NCBI RefSeq assembly: GCF_900142145.1
Contig: NZ_FQZV01000005.1
Location: 55,390 to 119,389, forward strand
Direction of reading: 5' to 3'
Origin: Geosporobacter subterraneus DSM 17957
GTDB lineage: Bacteria; Bacillota; Clostridia; Peptostreptococcales; Thermotaleaceae
Length of the DNA stretch: 64,000 nucleotides
Positions 59,618 through 64,000 of the stretch are shown here, in pieces. The translations under genes and the position numbers were made by a program. Under the pieces are notes generated by a model, which ran no database searches, was not told the DNA's origin, and worked only from the letters and a program-made list of their open reading frames with translations. Each line of letters starts with the position of its first letter. Position 1 is the stretch's first letter.

Positions 59618-60182
59618 ATTGAATGATCTCTGATTCTGTTATAATGTAATCTACCGCCTGATCAAAGACTTCTGCAGGGACCTTTTCTACCAGCTGTAAA
59701 TCGAAGGCTAAGGCTACTGCAGGGATTTTTTTCGGCAGCTTTTCAAAAAATCTGTCATAGTAGCCGCCGCCATAACCAATGCGATATCCTTTTCTATCGA
59801 AGGCCACACCGGGAACAATCACAAGGTCAATTTCATCAGGCGCAACCGGTCGTATGTATTCCTCTTTAGGTTCGAAGACCCCAAAGGTACCTTCAGCCAG
59901 CTCTTCAGCAGGATTTTTCAAATGAGATAGAATCATTTCCCGGGTTTTAGGTACACAAATGGGGACAATTGCTCTTTTGTGGGATGAAATTAGATCTTGA
60001 ATGATCTCGCCAGTTTTAACTTCACCTCTGAAATCGATATAAACCATTACGTTCTGAGCTGCTTGATAGGCAGGAAAGGCTTTTAACTTCTGTGCAATTG
60101 CGCTGCTTTTTTCTAGGATTTCCCCTTCTGACAGCATTCCTCTGCGATTTTGTGTTTCTTTTCTCAATTCCTTTTTCATCAT
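59610..60182 (-). CDS. 5-formyltetrahydrofolate cyclo-ligase
   Basis: Converts 5-formyl-THF to 5,10-methenyl-THF with ATP. The 190-residue protein has K-K-E-L-R-K-E at the N-terminus, the family block Y-R-I-G-Y-G-G-G-Y-Y-D-R-F (about 133-145), and P-E-E-like V-P-G-V-A-F-D-R-K-G. It is convergent with the Lon-like gene and its stop lies about 35 bp from it. A shared hairpin of GGGCAGACA/TGTCTGCCC (59589-59608) acts as a terminator for both. Confidence 0.93.
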   Translation of the reverse strand: MMKKELRKETQNRRGMLSEGEILEKSSAIAQKLKAFPAYQAAQNVMVYIDFRGEVKTGEIIQDLISSHKRAIVPICVPKTREMILSHLKNPAEELAEGTFGVFEPKEEYIRPVAPDEIDLVIVPGVAFDRKGYRIGYGGGYYDRFFEKLPKKIPAVALAFDLQLVEKVPAEVFDQAVDYIITESEIIQCK

Positions 60183-60471
60183 CTCATCTCCTAGATGTAT
60201 ATTTCATTTGACTTATTCGCGATTCGTCATTAGATTCCTTTGAAATCTGGCAAATTTAACAGCATTGCTTTCGACCCAAGCTTTTGATGGCAAGTATTAG
60301 GGTTTGGAAAAAAAGACAAAACATACTATAATAGTAATAAGGTCAACAAAAAAATTAATTTTTTACTACTTTCTAAATTTAGGACAAATGTATTATAGAT
60401 TCATGTTAAAATAATAGAGGAGATTTAGGATATTTTGTAGAAACGTATATGAATTAGTGGGAGTTGGTCAA
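60183..60471. other. 289-bp upstream region of ftsE
   Basis: AT-rich divergent region between the cyclo-ligase and ftsE. A candidate promoter is TACTATAATAGTAATAA near 60330-60346 (TATAAT-type -10). No operator or structured RNA was recognised. Confidence 0.35.
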
Positions 60472-61158
60472 ATGATAGAGCTTTTTAATGTTACAAAACA
60501 GTACAAAAATGGTACATCAGCACTTTCAAATATAAATGTTCAAATCAGTAAAGGGGATTTTGTATTTTTAGTGGGTCCCAGCGGCGCAGGAAAGTCTACC
60601 TTTATAAAACTGCTTTTGAAGGAAATTGAGCCAACTGAGGGACGTATCACCATCGATGACATAGATACCACAAATCTTTCAAAAAGAAAAATTCCCATGC
60701 TGCGAAGAAAGATAGGCTTTGTTTTTCAGGATTTCAGGCTGCTGCAGAATAAGACTGTATTTGAAAATGTAGCCTTTGCCATGGAAATCATAGAAGCAAG
60801 TCCTAAGGAAATCAGAAGACAGGTACCAACGATTCTAAGCATGGTAGCTTTAAGCGATAAAGCAAATATGTACCCTGAACAGCTTTCAGGGGGGGAACAG
60901 CAGCGGGTTTCTATTGCAAGGGCTATTGTTAACAATCCGGCAGTTTTGATTGCCGATGAACCCACAGGAAATCTAGACCCAGAGACTGCGTGGGAAATCA
61001 TGAAATTGATAAAGCAGATTAACCGCAGAGGCACTACCGTAGTAATGGCTACACACGCCAAAGAAATCGTAGATATGATGCAGCAGCGCGTTATTGCACT
61101 TGAGGGAGGAAGGATTGTAAGAGACGATAAGAAAGGTGTGTATGGCTATGAAGATTAG
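60472..61158 (+). CDS. ftsE: Cell division ATP-binding protein FtsE
   Basis: ATPase of the FtsEX complex, which gates cell-wall hydrolases at the division site or during elongation. The 228-residue ABC domain has Walker A G-P-S-G-A-G-K-S-T, F-V-F-Q-D-F-R-L-L (FtsE-typical Q-loop), L-S-G-G-E-Q-Q-R, I-A-D-E-P-T-G-N-L-D-P and T-H-A-K-E. The ATG at 60472 follows GTGGGAG. ftsX overlaps its end by 11 bp. Confidence 0.95.
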   Translation: MIELFNVTKQYKNGTSALSNINVQISKGDFVFLVGPSGAGKSTFIKLLLKEIEPTEGRITIDDIDTTNLSKRKIPMLRRKIGFVFQDFRLLQNKTVFENVAFAMEIIEASPKEIRRQVPTILSMVALSDKANMYPEQLSGGEQQRVSIARAIVNNPAVLIADEPTGNLDPETAWEIMKLIKQINRRGTTVVMATHAKEIVDMMQQRVIALEGGRIVRDDKKGVYGYED

Positions 61159-62044
61159 GACGGTATCTTATATGATTCGCCAGGGATTCAAGGGATTATG
61201 GCGGAATCGGATGATGACCTTTGCATCTATCGGATCTGTTGCCTCTGCATTGATTATCCTGGGTATTGTTTTTATGATTATCCTAAATATTAACAGTCTT
61301 GCAGAAACCGCGAAGGGGCAGTTTGACTCTATACAACTGTATCTGAAAGATGACTTGGACCAAAAAAAAATTGATGAAATTGGAAAAACTGTTAATAAAA
61401 TCGATGGCATCGAAAGTGTCTACTATATATCGAAAGCAGAGGCCTTGCAGGATTTGAAAAAGCAGTGGGGAGAGCATGGTTATCTGTTAGAAGGACTAGA
61501 GGTAAATCCTCTACCAAACTCCTATGTGCTGAAGCTTAAAGACATCAAGTATTCGGAGCAGGTCGTGGACCAGGTGAAGAATGTCAGTGGGTTAGAGGAA
61601 GTCAAGTACTATAAGGATATTGTGGACAAGCTGCTGCGGATAACACATTTTATCCGTATGACAGGAATGATCGTCATTGGAATTCTAATAGGTATTTCTA
61701 TGTTTATTATTTCCAATACCATTAAGATTACGGTAGCCGCCAGATATAGAGAGATTAACATTATGAAATACGTAGGTGCCACCAATTGGTTTGTAAGATG
61801 GCCCTTTCTTATTGAGGGAATGATCCTAGGCTTTGCTGGGTCCGTAATTGCACTGGCAGTAATCGGCTATAGCTATAAAAATATATTCGATCTAATTACA
61901 GAAAAAATGTATGTAATGGTTTCTGCTTATATGATTCCAACACCGCTGTTAGTAAATAATCTGGCTGTGATATTCTTAGTTTTAGGCACCGGAATCGGTG
62001 CGTTAGGAAGCATATTTTCTATGAGAAAGTTCCTAAAGGTGTAG
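61148..62044 (+). CDS. ftsX: Cell division protein FtsX
   Basis: Membrane partner of FtsE, with four transmembrane helices and an extracytoplasmic loop (about 50-165) that engages a murein hydrolase. 298 residues. The N-terminus R-Q-G-F-K-G-L-W-R-N-R-M-M-T-F-A-S-I-G-S-V-A is typical. So is the FtsX core helix I-S-N-T-I-K-I-T-V-A-A-R-Y-R-E-I-N-I-M-K-Y-V-G-A-T. ATG 61148 is chosen, with AAAGGTG nine bases upstream. The ATG at 61142 would add two residues. Confidence 0.94.
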   Translation: MKIRTVSYMIRQGFKGLWRNRMMTFASIGSVASALIILGIVFMIILNINSLAETAKGQFDSIQLYLKDDLDQKKIDEIGKTVNKIDGIESVYYISKAEALQDLKKQWGEHGYLLEGLEVNPLPNSYVLKLKDIKYSEQVVDQVKNVSGLEEVKYYKDIVDKLLRITHFIRMTGMIVIGILIGISMFIISNTIKITVAARYREINIMKYVGATNWFVRWPFLIEGMILGFAGSVIALAVIGYSYKNIFDLITEKMYVMVSAYMIPTPLLVNNLAVIFLVLGTGIGALGSIFSMRKFLKV

Positions 62045-62073
62045 AAAATGTGTAAAGGGGGACGCAAAGGAGT

Positions 62074-63201
62074 ATGAAAGGAAATCGAATTTCTCTATTT
62101 TTATTTACATTTGTATTGATGCTGACTTTCTCTCTGGAAGCCTTCGCCATGGATGTGACCAGTGAACAGAAGAAATTGGAGCAGTTGAATAAGCAGATCA
62201 AAAACGTTCAGACAAAGCTGGTACAAAATAAAAATCAAGAAAAAAATCTAAATAGCCAAATCAAGGTTTTGGACCAGAAAATTGATCAAACAGAGAAAGA
62301 GATCGGTCAAATTAGTACAGATATTACGCTGACCCAGCGAAAAATCAGTCAGACCAAAGCAGAACTGCAGCTGGCCGAAGCCAATATCAATGATAAAAAA
62401 GATGTATTGAATGCAAGACTCCGAGTAATGTATAAGAATGGAAATGTGGGCTATGCAGAGGTGCTGTTAGATTCAGCAAACATTGTAGATCTATTTTCCA
62501 AGCTGGATATGGTTCGGAAAATATTCAATCATGATGTGGATTTGCTAAAGTATATGAAAGCGCAGCGAGATGCCGTAGAGATTAAGAAGAAAACTTTAGA
62601 GAGCCATCAATCCAGGATGATGGCGATGGCTCAAAATATGGAAATAAAACAGAAAGAATTGGAAAAAAGCCGTGGTGAAATGAGCCGGGTAAAATCAAAG
62701 CTCCAGCAGGATAATAAGCAGCTGGAAGAACAGATCGATGAGTTGAACCGTTACGCACAAAAAATTGCGGAGGAGATTCGAAGAAAGCAATCGAAGGGTG
62801 AATATGTAGGTGGACAGATGGCTTGGCCTGCACCAGGCTATACAAGGGTAACATCACCTTTTGGCAATAGAATTCATCCTATCTTAAAAACGAAAAAACT
62901 TCATACAGGCATTGATATTGGCATACCATCTGGCAAAAATGTTGTAGCAGCTGGAGATGGTACGGTGATCCATGCAGATTGGTTAGGCGGCTATGGAAAA
63001 GCAGTTATGATTGACCATGGCGGTGGTATTGTAACTTTATATGCCCATAATTCAAGTTTGCTGGTGAGTGAAAAGGACAAGGTAAAAAGAGGAGATACGA
63101 TTGCAAAAGCGGGAAGTACAGGAATGTCTACTGGACCTCATTTGCACTTTGAGGTTCGTAAAAATGGCGAGTTTGTAGATCCATTGCCATGGGTAAAGTA
63201 A
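62074..63201 (+). CDS. Murein hydrolase activator EnvC / M23 peptidase with coiled coil
   Basis: 375 residues. A signal peptide ends A-F-A-M. A long coiled coil follows (about 28-235), of PcsB/EnvC type. The C-terminal M23 (LytM) domain has H-P-I-L-K-T-K-K-L-H-T-G-I-D, H-N-S-S and G-P-H-L-H-F-E-V. All metal ligands (H, D, H-x-H) are present, so it may be an active endopeptidase. Position directly behind ftsEX indicates that it is the hydrolase gated by FtsEX. GGGGGACGCAAAGGAGT precedes the ATG. Confidence 0.92.
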   Translation: MKGNRISLFLFTFVLMLTFSLEAFAMDVTSEQKKLEQLNKQIKNVQTKLVQNKNQEKNLNSQIKVLDQKIDQTEKEIGQISTDITLTQRKISQTKAELQLAEANINDKKDVLNARLRVMYKNGNVGYAEVLLDSANIVDLFSKLDMVRKIFNHDVDLLKYMKAQRDAVEIKKKTLESHQSRMMAMAQNMEIKQKELEKSRGEMSRVKSKLQQDNKQLEEQIDELNRYAQKIAEEIRRKQSKGEYVGGQMAWPAPGYTRVTSPFGNRIHPILKTKKLHTGIDIGIPSGKNVVAAGDGTVIHADWLGGYGKAVMIDHGGGIVTLYAHNSSLLVSEKDKVKRGDTIAKAGSTGMSTGPHLHFEVRKNGEFVDPLPWVK

Positions 63202-63266
63202 ATAATTTGATATAATTGTAAAAAAAGTTGTAAACTAACAATCAAATATAAAAATGAATTTTATTG

Positions 63267-63305
63267 GTTTAATCGCATGTATGGCTATGTGATTAAACTT
63301 TTTTT
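63267..63305 (+). terminator. Terminator of the ftsEX-envC operon
   Basis: GTTTAATCGCAT (63267-63278) pairs with ATGTGATTAAAC (63287-63298), one G-T pair, followed by seven T. Confidence 0.85.
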
Positions 63306-63345
63306 ATTTAATAGGAAAGTGCTACTTTTCCTATTAAATAAAAAA
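63300..63345. terminator. 19-bp perfect inverted repeat, likely minus-strand terminator
   Basis: The arms 63300-63318 and 63327-63345 are perfect complements, ending in T6 on the left and A6 on the right, loop GTGCTACT. On the minus strand it gives a stem followed by U-rich sequence, suiting the small zinc-ribbon gene read toward it. Confidence 0.7.
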
Positions 63346-63399
63346 GGCACCCCATAGAGAATTATGGTATGCCAAATAGACCTAATGTAAAAGATTAGA

Positions 63400-63636
63400 T
63401 CATTTTTTGTATTCGTAATGTATACCACGAATCCCGGTATAGGATTTTGGAGTCATGGCGCCATCACAAACTTGACAATCAGGTTGTGGTGGAACAGAAG
63501 GATCTAGGCCATCAAATAAATTGTCTTCTTTTAGCTGTTCAACAATAAAACGAGGAACCCATAAGGAATAATTGCATTTAGTGCAAATAAATTCGATCAA
63601 ATCATCATCTTTAGAAAAACCTTCAAGTATATTCAT
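63400..63636 (-). CDS. Small zinc-ribbon-like protein, unknown function
   Basis: 78 residues from the ATG at 63636, with GGAGG upstream. The ATG at 63648 overlaps that site. Two Cys pairs, C-T-K-C (near residue 18) and C-Q-V-C (near 56), should form a zinc ribbon. The rest is acidic and Tyr-rich at the end (I-R-G-I-H-Y-E-Y-K-K). I do not know its role. Promoter and terminator are its own. Confidence 0.7.
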   Translation of the reverse strand: MNILEGFSKDDDLIEFICTKCNYSLWVPRFIVEQLKEDNLFDGLDPSVPPQPDCQVCDGAMTPKSYTGIRGIHYEYKK

Positions 63637-63648
63637 AATAACCTCCAT

Positions 63649-63819
63649 GAAAAATGTAATAGTGTACTAAGCACTATTATATAGAGACCAGCTAATAAAA
63701 GTCAATAGTTAAGTTTGATTTTTTTAAAAAAATTGGTTTTAGAAAAAAGAGTATAGCAAAGCTAGCCATATGTAAAACACGAACAATGACAAAATGATGA
63801 GCTACATCTCTACTGCGAT
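63649..63819. other. Non-coding stretch beside the IS110-type gene
   Basis: About 170 bp, AT-rich, between the zinc-ribbon gene and the transposase end. It should contain the right end of the IS element. IS110 elements lack terminal inverted repeats, so the border cannot be placed by eye. Confidence 0.4.
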
Positions 63820-64000
63820 TTAAGCAGCTTTGATTTTGTTTGAATTCTTAGTTTTTCTCCAAGATTGATGATCTTGAGGGCTCCTAATTTCAAATGGCTT
63901 TTCGTCACGGAGAACCGCAAATATGTAATGGAGAAGTTTATGCATTACAGCTACTAAAGCTACTTTCTTTTTCTTGGTTTCACATTTTTTATGATAATAA
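63820..64000 (-). CDS. IS110-family transposase, C-terminal end (partial)
   Basis: The minus-strand frame entering from the window edge reads Y-Y-H-K-K-C-E-T-K-K-K-K-V-A-L-V-A-V-M-H-K-L-L-H-Y-I-F-A-V-L and ends K-A-A. The K-V-A-L-V-A-x-x-H-K-L-L-x-x-I-x-A-x-L-R pattern is the C-terminal tail of IS110/IS116/IS902 transposases. These are DEDD recombinases guided by a bridge RNA in characterised members. The bulk lies outside the window. Confidence 0.8.
   Translation of the reverse strand, partial: YYHKKCETKKKKVALVAVMHKLLHYIFAVLRDEKPFEIRSPQDHQSWRKTKNSNKIKAA

Overview
The window reads as chromosome of a low-GC, Gram-positive, probably endospore-forming anaerobe of the class Clostridia (an Alkaliphilus/Natronincola-like relative is my guess). 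Support: strong AGGAGG-type ribosome binding sites, sigma-A promoters, intrinsic terminators, an alr-ndoAI-ndoA block, a GerS-like lipoprotein next to alr, split-subunit transketolase, a CsaB cell-wall pyruvyl transferase and an AT-rich base composition. No rRNA, tRNA or CRISPR array was seen.

Layout. 1-5.1 kb: the end of sbcC, an HD hydrolase, a polysaccharide deacetylase, phosphatidylserine decarboxylase, a PHP phosphatase, and a cation/proton antiporter behind a fluoride riboswitch. 5.2-8.7 kb: a fetAB-like metal exporter divergent from a marR-arsM-arsN1 arsenic block. 8.8-12 kb: two tandem mgtE magnesium transporter genes. The first lies behind an M-box riboswitch plus terminator, and both lie behind a short leader peptide beginning M-x-M-D-S-S-P-L-P-R-R that aligns without gaps to the enterobacterial Mg2+-sensing leader MgtL. 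This is the most striking item in the window. 12-16 kb: nested MITE-like repeats, a small coiled ORF, a chemoreceptor, and pstS. 16-22.3 kb: pstCA (no pstB), a DUF2680 secreted protein and a two-component system, and an HD-GYP protein. Both pst transcription units have Pho-box-like TTTAACA repeats at 11-nt period.

22.5-29.4 kb: CBS-domain proteins, acpS, nnr, gerS-like, alr, and the NdoAI/NdoA toxin-antitoxin pair. 29.6-40 kb: a cell-wall polysaccharide locus (flippase, polymerase/ligase, glycosyltransferases, UDP-sugar dehydrogenase, CsaB, TagA, two DUF4330 proteins), probably making the pyruvylated secondary polymer that anchors an S-layer. 40-42.7 kb: a YitT protein and transketolase.

43-56 kb: an oligogalacturonide/pectin-fragment utilisation locus with an ABC importer and its ATPase, GH105, GH28, KduI, KduD, and AraC and LacI regulators. 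Three identical 11-mers (ACACGTTTGCA) and one perfect 14-bp palindrome mark the operators. 56-64 kb: an asparaginase remnant, a PrcB-domain protein, a Lon-like protease, 5-formyl-THF cyclo-ligase, the ftsE-ftsX-envC divisome operon, a small zinc-ribbon protein, and the end of an IS110-family transposase at the window edge.
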